A DNA stretch of 64,000 bases from NCBI GenBank assembly GCA_023333565.1, contig JAJKFH010003106.1, positions 186,001 through 250,000 of the forward strand, in the 5' to 3' direction. Source of the stretch: Puffinus mauretanicus (taxonomy: Eukaryota > Chordata > Aves > Procellariiformes > Procellariidae). Position numbers and translations under genes: made by a program. Positions within the stretch are counted from its first letter, which is position 1, and each line of letters starts with the position of its first letter. This document shows positions 48,888 through 59,372 of this stretch, in pieces. Under the pieces are notes generated by a model. The model did not search any database. It was given only the letters and a program-made list of their open reading frames with translations, and was not told the DNA's origin.

Positions 48888-50879
48888 CTAGTTCTGGTCA
48901 TAGTATCCATCTCTCACTTCTTGCAAACGTGAGTTAAGAATTTCTTCATTGCAATTACAATCCAAAGTAAGATCAGCCCTTCTACTCTGTCTGGGGAACT
49001 GTTCACTGGAAACTGGACCGTCGTGAGACAGGTTTTTCCTGACAACTGGAGCAGCATTTTTCCTGGGAGAGCCCCGTTGTGTGATTGTTTTTCCTTGCAA
49101 CTCACGTACACGTGCCTCTAGAGTGAAGGTAGGTTTTCCATCCCACTGCCTCATGTCCTCTCCATGGTCACGCAGATAAAACCACAGGGTGCCCCATGGT
49201 GTGTACTTTCTATATCCTCTCTCTTGAGGAGAAAGACGCTGACTTCTAATGGCTGAGATACTGGTCCGTACAGGTGGAGAATAGGACATACCCTCTTTGA
49301 GTTGCTGGACCTCTCGGGACAGTTTCTCCACAGCCGAGACAAGCGAGGAGGAGATAGTTTCTTCAAAATCCCGAAGTCTGCTAACTAAGATATCCACCAT
49401 TGGTGCTTCTTCCTCTGCCCAGGACAGTACTGCCAATGAACTGGCTTACGATGCTGGTGTGCTCCGTACCAACTTCCGCCACATGGGTCGCGTGCACTGG
49501 ACGTCATCTGGATCTTTGGGTGTTCGGACATCGTCCAGGTCACTATAAACCACCTCCAGCATGCCTAATTCTCTCAGGTACTGGATACCTCTCTCCATAG
49601 TGGTCCACTTGCCTAGGCGATATATAACATCTTCCTTGAAGGGATACCTTTCCTTCACGCCTGACAGCAGTCGCCTCCAGAGGCTGAGGACCTGTGTCCC
49701 TTTTCCAATTGCTCTGTCAATACCCTCTTCCCGAGCAAGGGATCCCAGCTGTTTGGCTTCCTTCCTCTCTAATTCCAGGCTACTGGCCCCATTATCCCAG
49801 CATGGGAGCAGCCAGGTAACAATATGCTCGCCTGGACGACGGCTGAAATCTTTCCGCATATCTCGCAACTCATTCAGGGATAAGGATCGGGTGGTTTCCG
49901 TCTCATTTATGAGTTCTTCCTCTTCCTCCTCCCCTCCTCGTGATGGCCCTGCTTTTCCATCATCCTTTTCTAAATGACCTGACTTCCGCTTCAAAGATTT
50001 CTTCTTCTGTACAGGGGTGACGGATACCAGTGACTGTTGGTCCTCTGGTTCAGCTGTAGTACCCGTCGCGAGGGTTTGGGTAGCTGCAGTGCCTGTCGCG
50101 GGGGTTGGAGTAATTGTAGTGACTGTTGCCAGGGTCTGAGTGGCTGCAGTGCTTGTCGCACTGGTTGGAGTAACTGCAGTGACTGTTGGCGGAGTTTGAG
50201 TAGCTGCAGTGCCTGTTGTGGGGGTTGAAATAACTGTAGTGACTGTTGCCGGGGTTTGAGTAGCCACAGTGGTTGTCGTGGGGGTTGAAGTAGCTACAGT
50301 GCCTGTCGTGGGGGTTTGAGTAGTCACCGTATCTGTTGCTGGGGTTGATCTCTGGACAGTATTCCTGAATAGTTGTTTAACTCTAAACAAGGCCTGAACC
50401 ACATTCAGAAGACATAGCAATATGAACATGCTTGTTTGAACATCCCAAGGATATTCAGAATTCTCAGGGAATATTGTGGATGTCTTCATGAAGAGGGTAG
50501 AAGAAAAAGGAGTTTCTGAAGATATGGAAGGGAAGGTGAACAAGTGGGAGAAAGTGTCCCATCCTGTCTCCCCCCTAAATTCATCCTCTGAGGTGAAGAC
50601 GTAAGAAGTGTAATTATTAATAGTTTCCAAAAGATAGCTCCCAAAGAACAGGAATGATGGCAGTGCTGAGTACAGGCTCGCGACCAATAATTTTATCATA
50701 ACATAAAGCCAGGTCACAGAGTATAGCAAAGCAATGACCTTAATCCATTTCCCAGAAATGACCAACCCCACATAAAAACTGATAATCAGCAGTATAGACA
50801 GCCAGTAAGGTGGTATATACCACAACTCCAAGAACAGATCCAACAACTCTGAGAGCAAATAAACCAACATTGTGAACAT
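48888..50879 (-). pseudogene. ERV gag-like frame with N-terminal membrane segments
   Basis: An ATG at 50877-50879, 87 bases past the primer site, opens a frame of about 663 codons interrupted only by a TAA at 49446-49448; it ends at a TAG at 48888-48890. Residues 24-43, 47-67, about 71-85 and 149-165 are strongly hydrophobic and would span membranes. Residues 181-280 are ten Thr-rich decapeptides. A basic KKKSLKRK (292-299) and an acidic Glu run (317-322) follow, then a Gag-like region containing WLLPCWDNGASSLE. No CCHC zinc knuckle is seen. Its identity as Gag rests on position before protease. Gag proteins do not normally start with membrane helices, so the N-terminus may be an acquired or unrelated module. 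Confidence 0.7.
50040..50339 (-). repeat. 30-bp coding minisatellite (Thr-rich decapeptide repeats) in gag
   Basis: Ten consecutive 30-base units encode decapeptides of the form ATGTAATQTP / ATVTTITPTP. Alternate units are most alike, giving a 60-base higher-order period. The unit length is a multiple of three, so copy-number change keeps the frame. The Thr/Pro/Ser content suggests an extended, possibly O-glycosylated spacer if the protein is exposed outside the membrane. Confidence 0.88.
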
Positions 50880-50965
50880 CGAGTACTAAACTGATATAAT
50901 GAATGCTTATAACAAATTTGTTTTAACCCGTTTGGGTCAGATGTGTCGTTATCTCAACCCTTCGT

Positions 50966-50983
50966 GCCCCATGTTGGGCGCCA
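50966..50983 (-). promoter_or_regulatory. Primer-binding site, tRNA-Lys type
   Basis: On the minus strand, eight bases after the 5' LTR, lies TGGCGCCCAACATGGGGC. From known retroviral sites this is the tRNA-Lys1,2 primer complement with one difference (A for G near the middle). The 3' tRNA end complement TGGCGCCC is intact. It marks where minus-strand DNA synthesis would begin and fixes the LTR boundary at 50992. Confidence 0.85.
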
Positions 50984-50991
50984 AAAAGGAC

Positions 50992-51506
50992 TGTCGTGGT
51001 TTAACCTGGCAGGCAGCCAAATACCACGCAGCCGCTCACTCACTCCCCCACCCCCAGCGGGACGGGGAGAGAATCGGAAGGGTAAGAGTGAGAAAAACTC
51101 GTGGGTTGATATAAAGACAGTTTAATAGAACAGAAAAAGGGAAAATAATAATGATAATGATAAAATATACAAAATGAGTGATGCACAATGCAATTGCTCA
51201 CCACCCGCGCTGACCGATAACCAAGTAGCAATCGCTACTTCCTGGATCACGCCTACCGTTCATATACTGAGCATGACGTCACATGGTATGGAATACCCCA
51301 TTAGCCAGCTGGGCTGGCTGTCCTGATTATGTTCCCTCCCATCTTGTGTACCTAGCTCAGTCAGTAGGCACGGGAGCTGTCCTTGGACTAGGAGGGCACT
51401 TAGCAACAACTGAAAACATCAGTGTGTTATCAACATTCTCCTCATCCTAAATCCAAAACACAGCACTAGGAAGAAATTTAACCCTATCCCAGCCGAAACC
51501 AGGACA
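50992..51506 (-). mobile_element. 5' LTR of the ERV
   Basis: A 515-bp LTR, reading on minus TGTCCTGGTTTCGG...TTAAACCACGACA. It contains a perfect CRE palindrome TGACGTCA (51274-51281), a TATA-like box (51261-51266), a short ATT tract and a poly(A) signal ATTAAA (51121-51126). It is the shortest copy because its trinucleotide tract is short. The bases beyond it are CACAC; the partner duplication is lost with the 3' end. Because the 3' LTR is missing, LTR divergence cannot date the insertion. Confidence 0.93.
51261..51281 (-). promoter_or_regulatory. 5' LTR core promoter: CRE and TATA
   Basis: The full CRE palindrome TGACGTCA lies seven bases upstream (on minus) of a TATATG box. The same pair, in the same spacing range, occurs in the sibling LTRs, so it is a family promoter feature likely bound by CREB/ATF factors. 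Activity here is not shown. Confidence 0.6.
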
Positions 51507-54500
51507 CACACCTAGGCCACACACCTGGAAGTAATACTTTGAACCCATTTTCTTTCTTACTGGTAACTTATTTTAGCATTAGGGGAATTAATAGACCTGT
51601 GGCCCTTCTCATAACATTGTTCCAAATAGATGGGTCCAAAACTGTAGTGCTTCATGCTGTCAAGGAACAAAACAGTTTCACTAAAGTTATAAAAGCAAAT
51701 TTTATGCAGGTTTTCGGAAACACAGAAAGGAAACACAACAGGAAAGAATTAAAACTGAAAAAGTAATGGATTGAGGGCTGCTGGGAAAAAAAAAAGAGAT
51801 GAAGAGAGAGCAGAAAGAAGAGATTTGGAATACAGTGCAAAATGTAAAAATAGAGAAAACCTAGCCAGAAAGTAAAATCTGTAAGAACGATTGAGTTTTG
51901 TCCTTACATAAGAACTCTACACATTTTGGCTCACATTTTAACAACTTTAATGGCTTAAGATTTTTTAAAAATAAGCTGTTTGATTCAAATATCTTACATT
52001 TTGGGAGAGAATAACTTATGGGGTAAATCAATAAATCAGTAAATCATTTCTTTAAATTCATGTCAGCTTTTTTCTTCAGAAATTATATATTTCTCCTTTT
52101 CCTTCTGACTCATTTTGTCCCCATTCTTTGTGCAATTACAAGTATTGGTGGAAATCTTGCCTTCCCCATCCCCCTGTGAAAAAAAGCTCATCTTTTTAAT
52201 TTCTGAACCTGCAGCCTCTGTTTTCCTGAGAAGTCCCGTTAGCTTTATGAAGAAGATAAAATAGAAGAGTGACGTGATGAATTGCAGTACCTATCTTCCT
52301 TTGCATGCTCATACTACACACAGTTTTTTAAAGGCATGTGTCATTCTCGTGCAGGTGCTGACTAAAATAACAGATTTGTCACATGGAGAAAGCCTCCTCT
52401 GACAGTTTATTTACTGTCTCACCTCATTCTTTTCACAGTACCATGCTGAAATGGTTTATTTCCAAAATGTCTGCTCTGGGTGCAGGCAAAGGGGGAGGAA
52501 AAAAAAAAGTAGAAACATAAAAATTCAAAGGAGACATTTTTCCCCCTTTTTATACTCTTCCAAAAAGGATCAAAAAATAATTTAATTATGTATTTTTCTG
52601 CAGTTCTTATCAGAAAATGAATTTAGGAGTTGTGAGGATGATAAACTTTTTCCATATAAAAAGAGCTATGTTGTGTGGTCCATGTCATGTTTCAACCCAA
52701 ATCTTGCTTTCAGCCTCACTGACATAATTTTATGTTCTGCCTGCCCCTGCAGCTCTTTATTGAGCACTGAATTTGACTGAAACAAATGACAATGAGTGGT
52801 TTGAACTTTCCACCATGGGGAATTCTTGGCTTCACTTGAGGCTCTATAGACATTTGCACTGGAGACTTCACTCCTGTAACTGGCCTGTTTCTGTATTACC
52901 TTGATGGTGAATAGTTAGCAAAGAAGCAAACAGCCTTCTTCAGGATTAGCAAGCCAGTACTGCATTCACTTATTGGAAAATACATTTGAAAAAATAGAAT
53001 TACTGCCTGTGCGGACAGTATTACTATCTGTGTTAGTGAACAAAACATAGTTTTGAGACCCTGGAGAACGCAGAGTAACTCTTTTTCCTTGTTTTATATG
53101 TCATTAATGTCAAAGGCATTTAAGCCCCTATCTTAGGCAATATATGGTTCATAATGCAGGGGAATCTTAATATTTACAAAGCTGTATTTATTTTTCAGGT
53201 GTTTAGATGTGTTATCAGACTTCAGCACTACTCTTATGAAACATGTGCTGTGGTCTTTGAATACATCTTTAGACCATGACTCTTCTACAGCAGGAATAAA
53301 TAGGTGAAACAACTGTCCTTTTTTCATTTTCTTGTTCACTTAATGTAATAGAATTTTTCTCTTTGAATATAATGGTAATTATATTCATTAATTCCTATTG
53401 CTATGGAAGTCTGTGGGAGAGATTCCTTGACATAAATATTGTCAGGGCTACAAAGGGCTTCATTTTTCCAGATTCTTTATTCTTTTAGGAATTTTAAAAT
53501 AAACCCCAGACTTTCTCCATTTATTTTGTTGCTTGGAGGACCAAAGCACATGGATCTGCCATCATAAATAACACTACATTAATATGAGGAAAAGCTGTAA
53601 CCTAAGTGCACAACTCCCCAAATACAGTTCTGAAATCAACTTCAATGGGATGGCTTATGGTACATGTGAAAAGTTGGCAATAATTAGTGAACTATCCATA
53701 TGTTGGCATATAGACAATAAACCATGACTGAAGAAATTTGTTTCTGAATAACTGTGCACCTCTGTGCCCTGAAGCTGTTTTCAATGGGGCAATAGAACTG
53801 GATGGGCCTGATGTTCTGTGGGTGTGATTAGAAGAGATGGACTAGACTTCTTGACGTTTACCCAGACTACCTGAATTTGGGTTCAGACTGTGCTCCAGTA
53901 AAACTAGTCATGAAATGTGAAACAGTTCTACTTGAAGACACTGAAAGAGCTCAAGAATATTTGTAATAAGCATTTGTGTCTTCTTATGTATGGGTGGTAA
54001 ATTGCTAATTTGAAACAGAATACTGTATTCGTAGTACAGGTAAAATAATTCCATAACAGGTTGAGGATGTTTTGAAAAATGTTAATATTAAATTTCTTAT
54101 TATCAAATCTGAAGCTTTACCAGCTTGGGTTAATATGCTTTGATTCCACAGAAGTTTATAATTTCTTAAGTTCTTGGCGTGGCATTGAGCACTACCTTCC
54201 TGGTCACGCCTGTGTCATGCAATTGAATGAAGTTCAGATGTTTCTAAACTGGCTGAGACCACGTGAATTCCTTGATGGCAGTGGCGTTACAGGTCAGAAA
54301 GTCATTGTGCTTTTGGGCAGAGGTTGACAAGGGTGTAATACTGTTTCCAAGGCCTGACATTTGTTCATTTATACTGCGCCTTCCATTTGGATGGACCAAT
54401 GTACCTATTTGTACCAGCCTACATTTAATATGGTAGATTAATCTATGGCTTGTTCAGCTGGGATCCTTATAATGAGATTTAATTTTTTTTTTTAAATGAA

Positions 54501-57500
54501 GCTGGAAGTTTTATAGGAGTTGCTGTATTTTCCTAGGTTGTCTTTCATTTATCATGTAAAATATGGTCTTTCAAACTGTTGTAAATACACTGTGTGTGTG
54601 CTTCATCCTAAGAACACTTATCAATTTTCAAAGCAATAGGTAAATTATTGTGGAGGATTTTTTCTTATTTTTATTGTAATGCATATAATTTAACATAATG
54701 ATTTGAACATTTTTTATTAGCTGAAGTGATGCTATTTTTTCACTACTTATTCACATAGGAGATAATACATACAGACTGGAAATACTTACCTACAAATGCA
54801 ACAGCTTGTGAACTTGCACAAGGGATTTATTTGTACTTATGAGAAGGTTCTGTGCTATAGTTTGTTGTGTCACCTGTAGCATGGTATCTGTTATTTTCAT
54901 GGGTTGTTCACCTTTAAATTTTAGTTTTGAGAAAAAGACATCTAGGTAAATTTTAGATCATATTAAAGATTACAAATTCACTCAATATATCCAAGGACAC
55001 AGTGGGAGCAATATATAGTGTTTGTTTTAGTATTCAAACTTAACTTTTACTGTCTGCATACTGTGGTTCTTCAATGTAGTTTGCTAAAGAGCTGTTTAAA
55101 GGATTTGTTGTAGAATAAAGCTACTTCACTGTGCTCCCTATTGCAGTTGAACCATTACAGTTTATCTTTTGTTCCTGAATTTAGTCTCTTTATGTCTTGA
55201 GTGACTTCTGGATATCAATCTTTTTTCTACTGACTTTTTCAGTGGTGCTGAACAGTGTATTTTCTGTGGTATTTGGAGGAATATACTTAAAAGAAAACTC
55301 TTAGTTTCCAAACAATTTGGATTTTTATTGCATCGTACACATTATTTTTATCAAGATACTGGTTCAAGAGAGTTTTCAGTAGCATGAATGTTATAAGCCC
55401 CAATGAAGCTCATAAAACTCAAGTGAGTTAATAATCTTATTTTGGTTATTCCATAGTCTGAGTTCTGTATTTTGGTGAATAACAACTGAATCAATTATTA
55501 GTTGCCAGCACACCCTAGTTATAACATCTCAGTTAGTAACTGAATAGCTGTAAGTGAAATGTCACGACTAAAATGAGCGTTAAACTACGTACCAATTCCT
55601 GAGAGGTTCCTTAGCTTGTTTGTTTTAGTTCAATATATTGAATGGTAGGGAAAAGCCTATTATTTCAAGCAAGCAAATAAAACTTAAAATAATCATAAAA
55701 CTATTAAACAGCCTTCAGATAAGCAAGTATACTTAGGAGATTCTGAGAACAAAATATCATCCACTTGGGAAGGACCTTTATACATAGACGAGTGTATATC
55801 AAGAAATAATAAACTGAAATTAAACCAAAAGGAAAATGGCAACCTTATTCTCCCTGTCTCTGTATACTAAGAAAAGAGAAATTATTTATTTTGTTCTAAT
55901 AGTGCTGAAATTAGTGGTATACATTGTTATTTTTATCTGTCTCAAAAACAGCGTTACCTCTGCAGTATTTTTTTGCTCTTCATTGTTGCCTACGGTTGTA
56001 TGCCTTCCCTTTTATTCTACATGTGTATATTTACTTGGGTATGAAAGCAGTAATCCCAGTTCTCCTCTGATTTACAGTCTTGGTGGTTGTAGGTAGCATG
56101 TCTTGTATTTGTGTTGTAAAGGGGGCGACTGCTTCAAGAAACTGGAGTTGAGAAAGAAATTCCTCATTCCCCTCCTGAACAGACTTTGGTTTAAGAAAAT
56201 GGGGAAATTTATTAAGAACTCTGTGTGTGTGTCTGCGTGTGTGTCCAACCCCCCCAATATGAATATGCTTTATGCCTTCTGAAAGCCTGTGTTTTCAGTG
56301 AGGTAGGTGAAAGTGTTGGTGTGGAGAAGGTTTAGGCATGGGATTGCTGGCTGGAAAGGACCCCTGTTACACTCAAAATCTTCTTGTGGGCAAAAGAAGG
56401 AACATGGGGACACTGCTTACAATGCAGCTTGTAATTTGTTGCTAGTCCAGTCATTCAGTGTTTCTGTTCTCTTTGTTTTCTTTAAAATTGGTTTTAATTG
56501 AACTGTACAAGGTTGCATTCCAATAGTGACTGAGCATTGTGCTGATTGTTCACAGGCTAGGGCCTCTGGTGCTGTCGTATGTGTGTTTTCTTCCACGTCA
56601 TTTTATTCTAGAGTCACAGACAATTCAAACTACGTTGAATAAGTGCTTGTTCTCACTATAAACCGAAGCTAAGAAAAAACCAAATTTTAGGCAATACTTG
56701 CCTGATTTATTGGCAATTGCTATCTCAACAAAGCAACACAAAATCAGCTTAGGCCAAAACAAACCCAGAAAAATCCTGAGACCGTGCACTGTCGGGTCAG
56801 CGCAGTCTTTGGCCTTTTACTAGTAACGTTAAAAATCATATTTACTGGTTTATATTTCAGCATTTCTTTTTCTGAACAGACAGTTGCAAATGGGCGCTAC
56901 ACAAGTCCTGCATTCGCACAAATCGATATACACAAGGTTTCTAAAATTCTCTGACAATTTTATATTAAGAATTCCCTCGCTAATTACACAGTTATGTTGT
57001 AATTCTAGTGCACGTACAACTGATCTGCAAACAGATCAGTTCTATTAGTGTTCCTATTGATCATTAAAATGGGGTCTCCAGCATGGTAAACTAAGTTCTG
57101 AAAGCACAGGGGTCTTGTATTACTTCAGTTGTGTCCCGCAGTAATCTCTATGGAAATATTACTATGTTTTCTATGCAGCTGGGATGGGAAGACTAGCTGT
57201 CATCATTCTTCATGATGATTAATCGTGAAGTAGACTATATTTTAAATTCTATCCATCTCATTAGGTCCTCTATACTAAATGTCAGGACTAGCTGAGTAAA
57301 GCTCCGTTTACTAGCTCAGTAAAGATGTTATAATCAAGTTTACCAACAGATTCCAAAATACACTCTGGGATGAAGAAGCTTTGCTAGGGCAGTTATTTTT
57401 TAAAGGAGCAAGGAGGGAAAGAAACCAGTGATTTATTAATTTGAGTTTTCTCAGGAATATTGCTTCATGTCAATGATCCTACAGCTACAAAATCTTCTGT

Positions 57501-57749
57501 GGTACAGTGAGATTGCAAGTGACGGATGGATGATGTTGGGCATCCAGCCCAAATGTCCTGACAGTGTAATGTGAGTGGAGTATGTCCTACCATTTGAAGA
57601 CTATATACCACATGAAGGTGGTGGTGATGATTTAGATTATGAAGAGTGTTCACCAAAATGTCAATATATCAGACAAAGATTAAGTCTTACAGTGCATATT
57701 ACTAATCTAATGACTATGTGTCCCACAACTGCATATAATAACCTTTCTT
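51507..57749. other. AT-rich single-copy DNA, no gene recognised
   Basis: No coding frame with recognisable domains. The frame at 54079-54327 and the hydrophobic frame at 55836-56096 are short and unsupported. The block at about 52300-52820 is moderately complex with little low-complexity sequence and might be conserved non-coding DNA. A GT microsatellite lies at about 56219-56245. Confidence 0.55.
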
Positions 57750-58139
57750 GAGGTTGTTTAGCCTGGAGAAGAGAAGGCGCCGGGGAGACCTTATTGCAGC
57801 CTTTCAGTACTTAAAGGGGGCTTAAAAGAAAGATGGGGACAGACCTTTTAATAGGGCCTGCTGCGATAGGACGAGCAATAATGGTTTTTGGCTAATGAGG
57901 GTAGATTCAGACTAGATGTAAGGAAGAAATTTTTTACAATGAGGGTGGTGAAACACCAGAACAGGTTGCCCAGAGAGGTGGTAGATGCCCCATCCCTGGA
58001 AACATTCAAGGTGAGGTGGGATGGGGCTCTAAGCAACCTGATCTAGTTGAAGATGTCCCTGCTCATTGCAGGGGGGTTGGACTAGATGACTTTAAAGATC
58101 CCTTCTAACCCAAACCATTCTATGATTCCATGATTCTAT
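57750..58139 (+). mobile_element. CR1 LINE 3' fragment
   Basis: It begins inside the C-terminal ORF2 block ([26 protein letters not shown] codons, with an early stop after that) and runs through a 3' UTR with GGTTGGACTAGATGACTTTAAAG to a tail of ATTCTATGATTCCATGATTCTAT. The UTR is nearly the same as in the CR1 at 62681-63846, marking a second CR1 group. Many stops and indels show it is dead. Confidence 0.93.
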
Positions 58140-58774
58140 TTAATCTACAATCTGTGATTACTTGAAAATACATATACTCTACTAATTATATTTGTGCATT
58201 TGAAAAGTGCAATCACTGTGATACTATTAATGTGTTTTGTTATTAACAGTAAGGACAAAACAGTAAGCATGTTTTTGCTTAGTCAACATCTCCAATTGAC
58301 TTTGGTAACATAATTTTACGTTGGAGGGTTCTCAGAGTTGTATGATGTCTCATTAGCTCATAGGCTGTGACTCTTGTCACCTTTCTTAAAGAGAAAGGAA
58401 AGTCAATTCTTGAGAGTTTTTTCCAGACCTCCATTTGAAATATAAAGTAATTCCTATTGCTGAAAGTATAAAGACTAGGGCTTGCAGTTGGAAAGTTGCA
58501 GCTGGGGGAATGTGTCTGCTTAGAGACAATGCTACATAAAGGATGCTCTATGCTGCCATTATTTTTGATGTGTGAAACAAAGACATTTTTCTCTCATTCT
58601 TAAATAGCTTCCTTTTTTTCCACACAAGGATGGGGTTGTTGCTTTAGTTCTGCAAGAAAACCTCAGATATGACATTCTATAATTGCATTTTGAGAGAATC
58701 CAAATTAAAAAGGCATCAGGCACTATTAAAGTGAATGTGAAATTGCCAGGACTCTTGTGCTGATTTATTATTTT
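58140..58774. other. Single-copy DNA, nothing recognised
   Basis: AT-rich spacer between a CR1 end and a solo LTR. No gene or repeat signature is seen. Confidence 0.6.
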
Positions 58775-58928
58775 CTTTGTGTTGTGGTTTAACCTGGCAG
58801 GCAGCCAATCAGCACACAGCCATTTGCTCACACCCCCCAACAGTAGGACAAGGGAGAGAATCGAAAAAGAAAAGTAAAATTCATGGATTGAGATAAAGAC
58901 AGTTTAATAAAACAGAAAAGGAAGGGAA

Positions 58929-58929
<1 letters not shown>

Positions 58930-58994
<65 letters not shown>
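58930..58994. repeat. (TAA)n microsatellite inside LTR
   Basis: About 21 perfect TAA units, at the same place where the other three LTR copies hold shorter, interrupted ATT/GTT tracts. Long and pure, so it is likely to vary in length between individuals. Confidence 0.92.
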
Positions 58995-58996
<2 letters not shown>

Positions 58997-59119
58997 TAGA
59001 ATATACAAAATAAGTGATGCACAATACAATTGCTCACCACCCGTCGACCGATGCCCAGTCAGTCCCCGAGCAGCAGTCGCTGCTCCCTGGCCAACTCCCC
59101 CCATTTTATATGCTGAGCA

Positions 59120-59127
59120 TGACGTCA
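59120..59127 (-). promoter_or_regulatory. CRE palindrome in solo LTR
   Basis: TGACGTCA, the consensus CREB/ATF site, is preserved including its CpG. A TATA-like TTTTATAT follows on the minus strand within about ten bases. Confidence 0.5.
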
Positions 59128-59372
59128 TATAGTATGGAATACCCTGTTGGCTGGTTGGGGCCAGCTGTCCTGGCTGTGCTCCCTCCCAGCTTCTTGTGCA
59201 CCTGGTAGGGCATGGGAAGCTGAAAAGTCCTTGACTAGTGCAAGCACTACTAGCAACAACTGAAACATCAGTGTGTTATCAACATTCTTCTCAGACTAAA
59301 TCCAAAACACAGCACTATACCAGCCATTAGGAAGAAAATTAACTCTATCCCAGCTGAAACCATGACACTTTG

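Larger units (their letters stand above)
45046..51506 (-). mobile_element. 3'-truncated avian ERV (class III, ERV-L/spuma-like), split by a CR1
   Basis: Reading on the minus strand: 5' LTR (50992-51506), tRNA-Lys primer site (50966-50983), gag-like frame (50879-48888), protease-RT-connection (48887-47378), CR1 insertion (45393-47377), then more pol (45392-45046). Homology stops near 45046, before most of RNase H, integrase and the 3' LTR, so about 4.5 kb of ERV remains. Class III is inferred from RT motif context, 5-bp target duplications of sibling LTRs, lack of a Gag zinc knuckle and the Lys primer site shared with spumaviruses. Several in-frame stops make it non-functional. Confidence 0.88.
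58780..59367 (-). mobile_element. Solo LTR of the same ERV family, minus orientation, with expanded TAA tract
   Basis: A 588-bp LTR with plus-strand ends TGTTGTGG...CATGACA. It keeps a perfect CRE octamer TGACGTCA (59120-59127) next to a TTTTATAT TATA-like element, and a poly(A) signal ATTAAA on minus (58903-58908). Its trinucleotide region has grown to about 21 uninterrupted TAA units (58930-58994), which makes it the longest copy. Tyr- or Leu-rich open frames in this region come from that repeat. Confidence 0.93.
58775..59372. repeat. 5-bp target-site duplication CTTTG around solo LTR
   Basis: CTTTG lies directly before (58775-58779) and directly after (59368-59372) the LTR, a perfect 5-bp duplication. 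This fixes both ends and shows an independent insertion. Confidence 0.85.

Noticed and set aside
47850..49977. Plus-strand open frames opposite the ERV
   Set aside because: They are antisense shadows of the minus-strand gag and pol frames.
50040..50339. CRISPR-like array
   Set aside because: The 30-bp repeats are directly tandem without spacers, in frame in a retroviral gene of a bird genome.
58828..59128. Poly-Tyr and poly-Leu open frames
   Set aside because: They are translations of the TAA microsatellite within a solo LTR.
58780..59367. The LTR at 58780 as the partner LTR of the ERV at 45046-51506
   Set aside because: It lies on the wrong side for a 3' LTR of a minus-strand element and has its own perfect CTTTG duplication, so it is an independent solo LTR.
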